From a virus, in the IMG/VR virus record IMGVR_UViG_3300023094_000015, positions 1-45,572 of that record: 45,572 nt of DNA; one strand, written 5' to 3'. Positions within the stretch are counted from its first letter, which is position 1; every line of letters begins with the position of its first letter. A program made the position numbers and the translations under genes. This document shows, piece after piece, positions 31,622 through 39,296 of the stretch. The notes under the pieces were generated by a model. The model had not been told where the DNA came from. It saw only the letters and a program-made list of their open reading frames with translations, and did not search any database.

Positions 31622-33896
31622 AAAAACCGCCGAAATCTGTGGAAACCGTCCCCGGCATCTGTCTTAGCGGCTCCCCATCGGCCTCGTTAAAGCCGGTATA
31701 AAGCCAATAACCCCTCGTGTTTTTACCGGCAATTTTTACCTGCTGGCTCTGTAAGTCAAATACCGCAGCCATTGTTTTGCCTATATTGTTGGGATTTATT
31801 TTAAGCGAAGAGCTTTTAGCATTAAGGTGCATAGCTATTTCTGTTGCAGACATAAACCTCCCTTCGCCTGGATTTGCAGGCTTAAAATATCTGGCCAACA
31901 ACTCTTCCTCCGGCCTCCTGAACCTGTAATCTTCATTAATATATTCCCTTATCGCCTTATCCTCCGCATCAAGCTCATAGTCAAATCCGCTATTGTAAAG
32001 GTGCCACGCCTGCCCCCAAACCTTATTTATATCTACATTCTTTTTATACCCCCAATCAATACTGACGATGTTAAAAACCAGCCACCGGGTATTTTCTTCA
32101 TCATACAAAAACTCCTGCACATTGGACGATGCCCAAAAGTTACAACGGCGTGGCGCAGATACTTCGTGAGTGCCGTATGACCTTCGCTCCTTAATCGCTG
32201 ACTTGGAAATATCTGCCTTTAGCTTGTTAATATCGACACGGGAAAGCCCCGCCAACTCTTCTATGTTGTATATAAAGTTTTCACTAAACCGAATCTCTGT
32301 GTCCTTTTGATTGCCTCCAATGATGGGCGACTCTGTGAAATATTTATCTACTCCCCAGGGCGAAAGGTTGCGGATAAAGGTTGATTTGCCCGTTTCCTGT
32401 TTCTTGCCGAATAAAACCATTACGATTCTATTTTCTTTCTTCCCGAGACCGCAAGCAATACACCTAACCAGGGCTTTTTTAAATTGTTTCTCCCAAAACC
32501 CGCCGTCATCCGTCTTAATGTAAGAGGCAAGGTCGGCAATATGGTCTTTCCCGTCGTAGGTAGTGGATTTAAAGTAGTCGAGTATCGGATCATAAGACCG
32601 GATAAATTCAGACCGCAGAAGCGATTTTATATCAGTAAGGCTGTATTTAAACCGCGCCATTGAGGTCTGCCTGTATATTTCGTCCGCGTTCACATCGGTG
32701 TAAATAGATGAGCCAATAGCGGACATTTCGGCCTGTTGCGATACAATGTTTAGTTTAAAGTCATATCGTTTGTTAAGCCATATTTGTATTTTCTGTACCG
32801 CCGGGAAGTCTTTATAACCAAATTCGTTGGCATATTCCCCAAATACCCGCTCGATAAGCATTTCAACCCGCTCTCGGTTTGCTTCGTATTCCTGGCAAAT
32901 AGTAACAACCTCGTCCCCCTTCGGCTTCTTTCCTTCATGCAGCCAGTCATAAACCAGGTGTTTTTTCAGCCGGAAGTTTAGCTTTTCAAACGCTGCCTCG
33001 ATATTAAATGTAGCGTGTTGTGATTTGTATAAGTGGTAAATGTCGTTAATGGGCTTTATGAGCCGTTCATTTGAAATATTGGTCTGATCTCTAAACCTTT
33101 TTATCACCATTGATTTACAATAATCAAGCGACATACCCATAATATTACAAGCCCCGGCAACAGAGATAAGGAATGACCATTTTTGCCCTTCGCTGAAAGA
33201 ATATAAAATATTAGCTCGTTTGACAGCCTCATTAAAATTATATTCACTATCCGCTTCGCCTACCGGTTCAAGTACGGTTTGTTCTGACCCAAAGTGCTGC
33301 TTGCGTTGCAGGTAGTCCGGGGAAGGTTCCGAGATTGGGATTTCTTCAAAGTTATACCTGATTTTTGCGTCTGGGTCGTCCGACACAAACCGAAGCCTAA
33401 CGATATCGTGCAGGCCGGGATCTATATTAATTCCCATGTGCTGCTTCATACCGTCAACAATGGAAAAGAAAGCATCTTTATGATGGTCCGGATTTATCTT
33501 AACTACGAATGTGACACCTTCGCCTGATACGGATAAGAAAGAGGCTACTACAGACTTCATCCCAAATATTTGGTCCCGCACCCCACCCCAGTCGGTTACA
33601 TGGAGGTTCGATTTTTTATCTATATCGAGATTGAGCAAACCCGTGTGATTAACTACGTTGTCGGTCTTCCTCCACTCTTTACAAACTGCCGAGATAGTGA
33701 GCGACGGCAATTCGTTTATCTTATACATTTTCTTTTGCTCGGAGTCCTGAATACTTCGGTACTTATCAGCGATCACACGATAATAACCCTGTTTTATGCG
33801 ATCCATTTCAGTGTAGAAGTCTGTGTCGTAGGGGCGGCAGCCCGGTCTGTTTTTCCACGCTTTGTAAGCGGATATTGGGATGATAGGATTTGTCAT
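31620..33896 (-). CDS. Primase-helicase with VirE N-terminal (BT4734-like) and VapE domains
   Basis: 758 residues. N-terminal BT4734/VirE_N-like region (about 15-190), with HTGLLNLDIDKKSNL and SFLSVSGEGVTFVVKI. A middle helical part follows (about 220-320, similar to a PriCT-type linker). The C-terminal VapE/DUF5906-like ATPase has Walker A GKKQETGKST at 497-506, NIEELAGLSR (Walker B acid E546/E547) and SAIKERRSYGTHEV. It presumably primes and unwinds the origin. It overlaps the next small gene by one base and its stop lies right beside the iteron region. Confidence 0.85.
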   Translation of the reverse strand: MTNPIIPISAYKAWKNRPGCRPYDTDFYTEMDRIKQGYYRVIADKYRSIQDSEQKKMYKINELPSLTISAVCKEWRKTDNVVNHTGLLNLDIDKKSNLHVTDWGGVRDQIFGMKSVVASFLSVSGEGVTFVVKINPDHHKDAFFSIVDGMKQHMGINIDPGLHDIVRLRFVSDDPDAKIRYNFEEIPISEPSPDYLQRKQHFGSEQTVLEPVGEADSEYNFNEAVKRANILYSFSEGQKWSFLISVAGACNIMGMSLDYCKSMVIKRFRDQTNISNERLIKPINDIYHLYKSQHATFNIEAAFEKLNFRLKKHLVYDWLHEGKKPKGDEVVTICQEYEANRERVEMLIERVFGEYANEFGYKDFPAVQKIQIWLNKRYDFKLNIVSQQAEMSAIGSSIYTDVNADEIYRQTSMARFKYSLTDIKSLLRSEFIRSYDPILDYFKSTTYDGKDHIADLASYIKTDDGGFWEKQFKKALVRCIACGLGKKENRIVMVLFGKKQETGKSTFIRNLSPWGVDKYFTESPIIGGNQKDTEIRFSENFIYNIEELAGLSRVDINKLKADISKSAIKERRSYGTHEVSAPRRCNFWASSNVQEFLYDEENTRWLVFNIVSIDWGYKKNVDINKVWGQAWHLYNSGFDYELDAEDKAIREYINEDYRFRRPEEELLARYFKPANPGEGRFMSATEIAMHLNAKSSSLKINPNNIGKTMAAVFDLQSQQVKIAGKNTRGYWLYTGFNEADGEPLRQMPGTVSTDFGGF

Positions 33897-34114
33897 TATT
33901 CAAGTATGTTTGAATCAATAAATTTATTATAAAGCCCTTTGAATCGAATATTTATTACACTCTCTTCGACCCATTTTTTATTGATCCTGTATCGACAATC
34001 CCTATTTGTGTTTGAAACAAAAAGTTTAACCTCTGTAATGGTACCCTGTTTAATAGATAGCCCGTCCAGGTAGTGGACCTGTTCGTGAACATCGTACATT
34101 GTTTGAGCTGGCAT
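33896..34114 (-). CDS. Small hypothetical protein
   Basis: 72 residues, no recognised family. HEQVHYLDGLSIKQGTITEVKLF has the 'V.YL.G..I..G.I..V' rhythm of a small beta-barrel (SH3-like). It follows a hairpin terminator and overlaps the primase gene by one base. Might be a cofactor of the replication protein; this is a guess from position. Confidence 0.55.
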   Translation of the reverse strand: MPAQTMYDVHEQVHYLDGLSIKQGTITEVKLFVSNTNRDCRYRINKKWVEESVINIRFKGLYNKFIDSNILE

Positions 34115-34118
34115 AAAA

Positions 34119-34161
34119 ATAAAAAAAGGGCTGTGAACCCGCGACGATCCAACAACCCTTT
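34119..34161 (-). terminator. Hairpin terminator (minus strand)
   Basis: AAAGGGCTG at 34125-34133 pairs with CAACCCTTT at 34153-34161 (nine pairs with one G-T) around a 19-base loop, then a T-rich tail on the minus strand. It would reduce transcription entering the primase region. Confidence 0.5.
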
Positions 34162-34176
34162 AAACGTTACTGTAAA

Positions 34177-34210
34177 ACGTAGTATCTATGTCGCGGAATA
34201 GTTACTACGT
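34177..34210. repeat. 8-bp inverted repeat
   Basis: ACGTAGTA (34177-34184) and TACTACGT (34203-34210) are perfect inverted arms around 18 bases, overlapping the stop codon of the VRR-NUC gene. Could be an mRNA hairpin protecting the 3' end or a protein-binding site. Confidence 0.45.
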
Positions 34211-34822
34211 CGTGAATAATAAAGGTACATAATACCTATCAAATATTTGCAAATACTCTTCGGGTGTGTGAATAAATTCGTAGATACCACCCGCCTTTCT
34301 TACCGCCGCTTGCTGCTTTAATTGATCTGCCCGAGGCTTGTCACGTCCTACCTTTATTTCCAGGTGTATGGATCTGCCTGAAATTATTAACGCTGTGTCG
34401 CTGGTGCCTTTTTTCGTCGTCCCGGTAATCCACTTATCGCCAATCTTCCGGCCGCTGGTATTAATTCTATTGGCGTGGCAGCCCATCCATGTGGCGTGAT
34501 TGATTACAAACTTCGTCAACCCATTCGCGCTCCCCACCTCCGGCATATCCGGCTCGATGAATCCATGATCTTTGATACAGTTGGGGAAGTTCTCGGTGTC
34601 GTATTTTAACTTCGCCGCCCTGTATCGTTCAATGACTATAAGTGACACCTTCGCCTTAACCTTCCTCGGCTTCCGTTGTAACTCCTTCAGCACCTTCTCC
34701 GCGTCCTCAACCCGCGTGATTGGCAGTTGCACCAGGGCTTTGTCCGCCGCGAGTTGGACGGTGATGATATTGCGATTTGATAGCCCCCATATCCTTTGCT
34801 TGATGGTGTCGAGAGGGGTCAT
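34205..34822 (-). CDS. VRR-NUC-domain nuclease (putative)
   Basis: 205 residues. The C-terminal third has GTSDTALIISGRSIHLEIKVGRDKPRADQ, with D141 and the E-x-K pair, the pattern of a PD-(D/E)xK VRR-NUC fold, followed by the QLKQQAAVRKAGGIYEFIHTPE helix usual in the family. The N-terminal half is basic and helical. Probably a recombination or repair nuclease. It shares four bases with the next gene. Confidence 0.75.
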   Translation of the reverse strand: MTPLDTIKQRIWGLSNRNIITVQLAADKALVQLPITRVEDAEKVLKELQRKPRKVKAKVSLIVIERYRAAKLKYDTENFPNCIKDHGFIEPDMPEVGSANGLTKFVINHATWMGCHANRINTSGRKIGDKWITGTTKKGTSDTALIISGRSIHLEIKVGRDKPRADQLKQQAAVRKAGGIYEFIHTPEEYLQIFDRYYVPLLFTT

Positions 34823-35067
34823 AAATCAAGTAACGTCTGTTGTGAATATAATTGCTTGCGTGACCTGCGAACGTTCGGGATGTCGTGTTTAATGCCATCA
34901 ACCGTCATCTGTAACCGGTATTTAATCCATCCGAGACTATCTAATTCTGCAATAGCGTCGTCAATGTTTTTTTTTGTTTCATGTGGATATAATTTATACA
35001 CGCCGTCGATCGTGCATTTGCCGTGTGCTTCAATGGAAGATAGTATTCGTTTGGACAAATCTGTCAT
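34819..35067 (-). CDS. Small winged-helix-like protein
   Basis: 82 residues. A helical region (KRILSSIEAHGKCTIDGVYK...NIDDAIAELDSLGWIKYRL) has a winged-helix rhythm, with a basic C-terminus (VRRSRKQLYS). DNA binding is plausible. Function unknown; overlaps the nuclease gene. Confidence 0.5.
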   Translation of the reverse strand: MTDLSKRILSSIEAHGKCTIDGVYKLYPHETKKNIDDAIAELDSLGWIKYRLQMTVDGIKHDIPNVRRSRKQLYSQQTLLDL

Positions 35068-35117
35068 TGTTGAAGTTTTAAAACCGCCCCTGCCCCAGGC
35101 CAGCGGTTGTGAAGAGA

Positions 35118-35408
35118 TCAGAAGGGGAGCGTGTCATTGGGAATAATACCGCCCGACGGTGAAGCGTCCTGCTCGCTTGGGCGTTGGTAGTTGTCAACTA
35201 CCATGTAAGGCTTACCCTCACGCGACTTCAGTAACTGCAATTTAATTTGCTTTTTGCCCTGGTACTCTGAAATTAATTGCGGGTTCTTTTTACAGAACTC
35301 AAACAAATCATTCATTGTGATAACCACACTCGCCAATACAAAATCGGGAGCGTTCGGATGTTTCGGGAAAACCCTCACGCCTTCCGGTAAAACTTTTTCG
35401 TCTGCCAT
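35118..35408 (-). CDS. SSB-like protein (acidic DTLPF tip)
   Basis: 96 residues. The core (DFVLASVVITMNDLFEFCKK...KKQIKLQLLKSREGKPYMVVD) looks like a small beta-barrel with an inserted helix. The flexible end finishes IPNDTLPF, which resembles the conserved acidic-hydrophobic tip that SSB proteins use to recruit partner proteins. It lies among DNA-metabolism genes. It is not a canonical OB-fold SSB by motif, so single-strand binding is an inference. Confidence 0.6.
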   Translation of the reverse strand: MADEKVLPEGVRVFPKHPNAPDFVLASVVITMNDLFEFCKKNPQLISEYQGKKQIKLQLLKSREGKPYMVVDNYQRPSEQDASPSGGIIPNDTLPF

Positions 35409-35448
35409 GTTATTTGTGCTACTGTAACCGAGTAGCGCGGTTTATCGT

Positions 35449-35925
35449 TTAATTATTTAATATAAAATGAAGTGTGCCCTTACTGCTTATAGAAAACTTA
35501 TCCATAGTTTTTTTATAGGACATTCCAGATTCTGTGTGGTACTTTCTTATTGCCTGCTTATCATGTTTTCTAACAAAAGAAGTTGCGTGTAAAGCCCTTG
35601 CATATCTTATATGTTCGGGTATGTCCATCATGTTTTCAGACTCTGTACCTATTGCAATATTTAAAAAGGAATTGTTTAACTTATTGCCGTCCAAATGCCT
35701 TACGACAATGCCCGGATGAAACATTTTATCTCCATACTTTTGATACGCTTGCAGACGATGATATGAAACCTGGAGATTAACTTGTTCTTTTATTTTTTTT
35801 ATAGTAAACCTGGCGTAGCCCCTTGTATCTATCCTCAACTTTTTCTTTTCACCGTTCTTATCTATAAGGTCGCCGCCCTCGGTAATTCTATAGCCCTTTT
35901 TATAAGCAAGTTCTTCTTTTCTCAT
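35449..35925 (-). CDS. HNH homing endonuclease (putative)
   Basis: 158 residues from the ATG at 35925; a longer frame starts at 35940. Carries the HNH core YHRLQAYQKYG (H56), VRHLDGNKLNNSFLNIAIGT (H77 and N81/N84/N89), typical of phage homing nucleases. The N-terminal YRITEGGDLIDKNG and RGYARFTI resemble NUMOD-type DNA-binding parts. A free-standing selfish gene in the early region; it follows the terminator-bearing genes upstream. Confidence 0.82.
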   Translation of the reverse strand: MRKEELAYKKGYRITEGGDLIDKNGEKKKLRIDTRGYARFTIKKIKEQVNLQVSYHRLQAYQKYGDKMFHPGIVVRHLDGNKLNNSFLNIAIGTESENMMDIPEHIRYARALHATSFVRKHDKQAIRKYHTESGMSYKKTMDKFSISSKGTLHFILNN

Positions 35926-35956
35926 AGTTCGAATGTACAACTTTCGAACCGAACAT

Positions 35957-35988
35957 AAAAAATAAAATGCCGGTCTTTTTCACCCGGC
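35957..35988 (-). terminator. Hairpin terminator (minus strand)
   Basis: GCCGG at 35969-35973 pairs with CCGGC at 35984-35988 across a 10-base loop, with flanking T-rich minus-strand tail (A-run 35957-35967). It would separate the small genes from the HNH gene. Confidence 0.5.
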
Positions 35989-36022
35989 CTGCGACTCGCT
36001 AAAAGCCCGTAGGCCGTTCCTT

Positions 36023-36187
36023 CTACTCCCCCGCCATCTTTACGGCTTCGTCTGCGGCCGCTTTCAGGGCGGCTACTTCCGTTTCAATCGAGGCGGTTAA
36101 TTCGTTGCGGAGTTTGACTCTCTCGGATAAAGGTAAGGAGAGGGCTTTCTCGGGGAGGGTTTTGTGTTGGCGTTTTACTTCAGTCAT
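36023..36187 (-). CDS. Small hypothetical helical protein
   Basis: A 54-residue open frame: MTEVKRQHKTLPEKALSLPL, then a long charged amphipathic helix (LSERVKLRNELTASIETEVA, ALKAAADEAVK). ATG at 36185-36187, TAG at 36023-36025. No known family. The helical composition and the downstream terminator support it as a real gene. Confidence 0.5.
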   Translation of the reverse strand: MTEVKRQHKTLPEKALSLPLSERVKLRNELTASIETEVAALKAAADEAVKMAGE

Positions 36188-36205
36188 ATAGATTTGAGTT
36201 GTTGT

Positions 36206-36415
36206 TTACAAATATCCGAACGCCATCGCAGCGACCTCACCAATGTCTAACAGGCTTTCCGTTTCTTCGTCGGTATCTTCCTTATAAAATTCGCCGATCT
36301 TTTCATCTAACGCATCCCACTTTTCAGCCTTTGCTTTCCACTCGGCAATTTGTTTTGGTGTAGGTGTTTCTTTTTTCGTTCCTTCCCTGCGCGTGAAGTG
36401 CGCTGACTGTTTAAA
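36206..36415 (-). pseudogene. Coding-like open frame without a start codon
   Basis: 69 open codons, with protein-like sequence (TPTPKQIAEWKAKAEKWDAL, then a Glu-rich acidic tail ending GEVAAMAFGYL). No ATG, GTG or TTG precedes the coding-looking part in this frame; an in-frame stop lies at 36416-36418. Either an unusual start is used, an indel has moved it, or it is a gene remnant. Confidence 0.4.
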
Positions 36416-36425
36416 TTAATAATTT

Positions 36426-36650
36426 TTAACGCAAGATCGAGTCGATGCTCCGAGCATCAATAGTCTTGGTTTTGCCACCGTCAAGCATCACTATAAATCC
36501 GCTTACAGTTGTACAGTGCGACCCGCCTTGATTAGCTGCAATCCACACCTCGCTAATTATTGATCCGGTTAGCGTGTCACGGCCACTTGTAAAAGTTATC
36601 TTACAACCCAATAAAGAAGGTTTTGATACTACGCTAAATGTGTTGTTCAT
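36426..36650 (-). CDS. Small hypothetical protein
   Basis: 74 residues with a beta-rich pattern (CKITFTSGRDTLTGSIISEVW, FIVMLDGGKTKTIDARSI). No signal peptide or recognised family. Overlaps the upstream gene by four bases. Confidence 0.5.
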   Translation of the reverse strand: MNNTFSVVSKPSLLGCKITFTSGRDTLTGSIISEVWIAANQGGSHCTTVSGFIVMLDGGKTKTIDARSIDSILR

Positions 36651-36847
36651 TTGTTTATTTGTTTTGAATGATTAATACACTTCCCTCCATACAACTGTTC
36701 CTGCGCGGTGAGGGTGCGCCCGCAGGCGAAGGTAGAACAGACTACCGGTTCCTCGGGTTCGGTCTGCCACAGAGCGCGGTCTAGAAATAGCCGAAGTTCT
36801 GCCGACTGTTTCGCTCCGAGCTTCCCTCGTAGATCGTCCTCTTTCAT
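36647..36847 (-). CDS. Small zinc-ribbon-like protein
   Basis: 66 residues from the ATG at 36847, which overlaps the upstream stop by four bases (ATGA). Longer frames would read into the upstream gene. A helical N-terminus is followed by CSTFACGRTLTAQEQLYGGK and C59 with a following His (CINHS). Cys spacing suggests a small zinc ribbon. Function unknown. Confidence 0.6.
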   Translation of the reverse strand: MKEDDLRGKLGAKQSAELRLFLDRALWQTEPEEPVVCSTFACGRTLTAQEQLYGGKCINHSKQINK

Positions 36848-37092
36848 ACATTCACCCACTGTTTTAACTCCTTCCCCGCCGCCTCGAGTGTCCAAGGGCA
36901 GTAGCAAGGGATCTCGGCTATTGCCGACCAGTAGATCAATCCCTGCTCCCTCGTTACCCGCATCCCCTCGAACCTCTTGGCCGCTTCGTCCAGCAACCTA
37001 CGTACCTCCCCGCGGTAGATAGCCACGTCCTTACCCTGCTGCTCGTCGTAGCGGTCGTTGTGCATAGTGGCGTATATGTCGGATTGGTTCAT
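36844..37092 (-). CDS. Small hypothetical protein
   Basis: 82 residues from the ATG at 37092, in ATGA overlap with the YopX gene. Charged helix (DEQQGKDVAIYRGEVRRLLD), then CYCPWTLEAAGKELKQWV. Longer starts would run into the upstream gene. Not recognised. Confidence 0.55.
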   Translation of the reverse strand: MNQSDIYATMHNDRYDEQQGKDVAIYRGEVRRLLDEAAKRFEGMRVTREQGLIYWSAIAEIPCYCPWTLEAAGKELKQWVNV

Positions 37093-37493
37093 AAGAGGTC
37101 GGGATTTTGATGGATGTTGCCGATGATTTGGTAAGACTTGCCCGCTACTGGGCAACCCAATGGTTCGCCACCCTCCCAATAAAAGCCTATCCCCGACCAG
37201 TTTTGTAGCTCATACCCATCCACCTCAAACTCCCATTCGCCGAATAATATCTGACCTTTCGATCCGTTGGCAGCAATCAATATATCCCCCTCATAAATAT
37301 CCACGCCGTGTTTATCCTGCAGGCCGGTTGATTGATCTCTTGAATACTCTTTATCGGGGTAACATCCGACTGACCACCGCTCTCCATTATCCGGGTTTAA
37401 TCTTAAATCCATCCATTCCCAGCCTTTTTCTGTCAGCCTCTCGTAACCGACTATTTCGCTTTTGTGAGTTATTCTAAATTTTATCTGTCTCAT
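37089..37493 (-). CDS. YopX-family phage protein
   Basis: 134 residues. The YopX pattern is clear: IKFRITHKSE start, DKHGVDIYEGDILIAANG middle, and GNIHQNPDLL end. The family is widespread in phages of Firmicutes and Bacteroidota but its function is not known. A second copy is at 45114 on the other strand. ATGA overlaps with both neighbours indicate one transcription unit. Confidence 0.88.
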   Translation of the reverse strand: MRQIKFRITHKSEIVGYERLTEKGWEWMDLRLNPDNGERWSVGCYPDKEYSRDQSTGLQDKHGVDIYEGDILIAANGSKGQILFGEWEFEVDGYELQNWSGIGFYWEGGEPLGCPVAGKSYQIIGNIHQNPDLL

Positions 37494-37690
37494 ACTTTAC
37501 GTTTTAAGTGGAATACAGCGACGGTGTGTTCGTCAACAATAGCATCCGGATTGCCCGACCACTGCACGATCACAACTTTATTTATCCCATGATAATTATC
37601 AACTACCATGTGAGTTGAGTACTTACAGGCGGATGAGCTTTGTATTGTATATCCTTCTTTCATGCTTCCTGGTTTAAGGCTTGCGCCCAT
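37490..37690 (-). CDS. Small hypothetical protein
   Basis: 66 residues, beta-like (VVDNYHGINKVVIVQWSG...VDEHTVAVFHLKRKV). Its start shares a base with the stop of the RecA-like gene (TAATG). Family unknown. Confidence 0.55.
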   Translation of the reverse strand: MGASLKPGSMKEGYTIQSSSACKYSTHMVVDNYHGINKVVIVQWSGNPDAIVDEHTVAVFHLKRKV

Positions 37691-38541
37691 TATTTAGATA
37701 ATTCTGTTTTGCGATCCGTAACAGCTTTAGCAAACGCCTTGTTTTCGTGCAGACTGTTGTTGTTAAACCATATAGTCTGCAACCCTTCCACCGTCGTTGC
37801 CGCGTATGCCGAAGCTATCGCCTCCGCTGCCGGGTCGATTGGGGGAACAACTTCAATGCCTTTCTCGCACCAGTCGCGTATCAGTTTGCCGGTTGCTTCT
37901 GTGATTACGAACGGATCCAGCTTATCAAATAATTCCGTACGGTCTTTAGATGCCGTTGCGGTATGCGTATCGCGGTCGATATTCAAAGACACGGTTAATT
38001 CGTATTCCCAGCCCTCACGCTGCAAATCTTTCATGCCGAGTTTTTTCACCTTCTTGTCATCGGTCATTACAGTTTCCATCTTCGAGCGGGTACAGGTAAT
38101 AACGTGTGCCGGGCATTGCAATACCTTTTGAACAAACGCATCGTGACGGGGTGTAGTTTGTGACCATGCAGACCAGGTATTGCCTTTGAATTTCGATTGG
38201 GCTAATTTCTCATTGATCTCAATACAACCGCCGGGGCCATTCCACTCATGGGTAGAACTGTCGATAATAATACACTCAATACCAGCAGCAAGGCAAGTGT
38301 CTATTGCCTCTATGTATCTTTCCGGGGTAAAAGGGGCTTGCAGGTCAATAGCATTGAACCCGCCTAAATGATCGTAGAGGGATGCCGAACCGTTCTCGGT
38401 GTCGATAACGGCAATTTTCTGCCAGTCGCCAACCAGACCCTTACCCATTAATAAGGCGGAGTATGTTTTACCCGCTCCGGCAGGTCCCGAAATGTTCAGC
38501 CGTAGCTTTGATTTCTTCCGGGTAGCTTTAATTAATTGCAT
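37690..38541 (-). CDS. RecA-like phage ATPase (Sak4-like recombinase, putative)
   Basis: 283 residues. Walker A GPAGAGKT at 19-26, IAVIDTENGSASL after the second strand, Walker B IECIIIDSS (D94), and a helical C-terminal section. The single-domain shape and placement with replication genes match Sak4-type annealing/recombination ATPases of phages. Another AAA_24-type NTPase role cannot be excluded. It is the first gene of the minus-strand early operon, 18 bases downstream of its promoter's -7 box. Confidence 0.78.
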   Translation of the reverse strand: MQLIKATRKKSKLRLNISGPAGAGKTYSALLMGKGLVGDWQKIAVIDTENGSASLYDHLGGFNAIDLQAPFTPERYIEAIDTCLAAGIECIIIDSSTHEWNGPGGCIEINEKLAQSKFKGNTWSAWSQTTPRHDAFVQKVLQCPAHVITCTRSKMETVMTDDKKVKKLGMKDLQREGWEYELTVSLNIDRDTHTATASKDRTELFDKLDPFVITEATGKLIRDWCEKGIEVVPPIDPAAEAIASAYAATTVEGLQTIWFNNNSLHENKAFAKAVTDRKTELSK

Positions 38542-38559
38542 AGTTGAATAGTTTAGAGT

Positions 38560-38592
38560 GCTAAGATAAGTATAAACGTTTCAACCTGCAAA
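38560..38592 (-). promoter_or_regulatory. Leftward early promoter
   Basis: Minus strand: TTTG (38592-38589), 20 bases, TATCTTAGC (38568-38560). The spacer contains GGTTGAAACGTTTATAC. The rightward site at 38854 has the same spacing, same -7 box and a near-identical spacer. Confidence 0.7.
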
Positions 38593-38625
38593 ATAAATGT
38601 TTGCAACAATGTGTCAAAATTAATA

Positions 38626-38658
38626 TTTGCTATTCCAGTTGAAATGCTTAAACTTTGC
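38626..38658 (+). promoter_or_regulatory. Rightward promoter for the HTH gene
   Basis: TTTG at 38626-38629, 20 bases, then AAACTTTGC at 38650-38658, six of nine bases shared with TATCTTAGC. Just upstream of the HTH gene at 38664; its transcript would have almost no leader. Confidence 0.5.
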
Positions 38659-38663
38659 GGTAT

Positions 38664-38840
38664 ATGAAAAAGTTAACAGTAAAACAGTATGCAGACTTTT
38701 GCGGGATAAGTACGCAGGCTGCCCATAAGAGAATAAAGAACCCGCAAAGGTTTCCAGAGATCATATCTTTAGAGAAGTTTGCCAGGAACCTCTTCTTTGT
38801 AGTGGTTGACACCAAAAAAGCAACGAGGTTGCAAAAATAA
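38664..38840 (+). CDS. Small helix-turn-helix protein, candidate regulator
   Basis: 58 residues from the ATG at 38664; a TTG frame begins three codons earlier. KKLTVKQYADFCGISTQAAHKRIKNPQRFPE has a MerR/excisionase-like turn: a short helix, GIS turn, and a recognition helix with AHKRI. It is the first rightward gene of the divergent region, between the two promoters sharing an ACGTTTA-bearing spacer, so it may be a repressor of both arms. No dimerisation domain is visible. Confidence 0.7.
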   Translation: MKKLTVKQYADFCGISTQAAHKRIKNPQRFPEIISLEKFARNLFFVVVDTKKATRLQK

Positions 38841-38853
38841 ATATTCAGATATA

Positions 38854-38886
38854 TTTGGTTGATACGTTTAAACTATATATCTTAGC
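38854..38886 (+). promoter_or_regulatory. Rightward early promoter
   Basis: TTTG at 38854-38857, 20 bases, TATCTTAGC at 38878-38886. The spacer GGTTGATACGTTTAAAC closely matches that of the leftward promoter, and TTGATAC/GTATCAA arms flank the -7 box. It would serve the small genes from 38917. Confidence 0.7.
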
Positions 38887-38916
38887 GGTATCAATCACAA
38901 TAAAAACTTATCAATT

Positions 38917-39069
38917 ATGACAAAGAATGGAATTACTGTAGTCTACGTTCGCAGCAACGAGGCTTACGATATATACCGGGTTATGGGCAACGGGTTTAGC
39001 AAGTACGTTGAAATGCCACGAAATTGCGGCTATACAGAGGAAGACGTTTTAAACGATTATATAGACTAA
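38917..39069 (+). CDS. Small hypothetical protein
   Basis: 50 residues (ITVVYVRSNEAYDIYRVMGN onwards, ending in an acidic TEEDVLNDYID). Begins 31 bases after the rightward -7 box. First gene of the plus-strand early transcript. Compact alpha/beta composition; early expression suggests a host-takeover role, with no family support. Confidence 0.6.
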   Translation: MTKNGITVVYVRSNEAYDIYRVMGNGFSKYVEMPRNCGYTEEDVLNDYID

Positions 39070-39071
39070 CT

Positions 39072-39127
39072 CTCCTGTTTCCTGATAAGTTCAGGAGCAG
39101 TACGTCAACCCGCCCCAACAAGGCGGG
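39072..39127 (+). other. Two tandem stem-loops
   Basis: CTCCTG (39072-39077) pairs with CAGGAG (39092-39097), and CCCGCC (39109-39114) pairs with GGCGGG (39122-39127) across seven bases. No T-run follows, so this is not a simple terminator. The gap to the next gene is otherwise empty; processing or attenuation is possible. Confidence 0.4.
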
Positions 39128-39167
39128 ATTTGGCGGTGAGAAAATTAATCACAATAAAACATAGAAA

Positions 39168-39293
39168 ATGAAACAAGGTAATCCAACAAAAAGATTTGGC
39201 ATAATAACAAATGGAGGTCGCGCGCCTGTTCCTTCACGGTTTAAGAACCAACGCCAACGCCATAAACACCTTCGTTCAAATCCCAACGCATAA
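39168..39293 (+). CDS. Small basic protein
   Basis: 41 residues, Arg/Lys/His-rich (SRFKNQRQRHKHLRSNPNA). ATG at 39168 after an A-rich leader, TAA at 39291, then the next gene starts at 39297. Nucleic-acid binding is possible. Supported by position and start context only. Confidence 0.5.
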   Translation: MKQGNPTKRFGIITNGGRAPVPSRFKNQRQRHKHLRSNPNA

Positions 39294-39296
39294 TCC

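Noticed and set aside
34119-34210. A possible tRNA near the GGGTTCA stretch
   Set aside because: No cloverleaf; the stretch is better explained as a terminator loop and inverted repeat.
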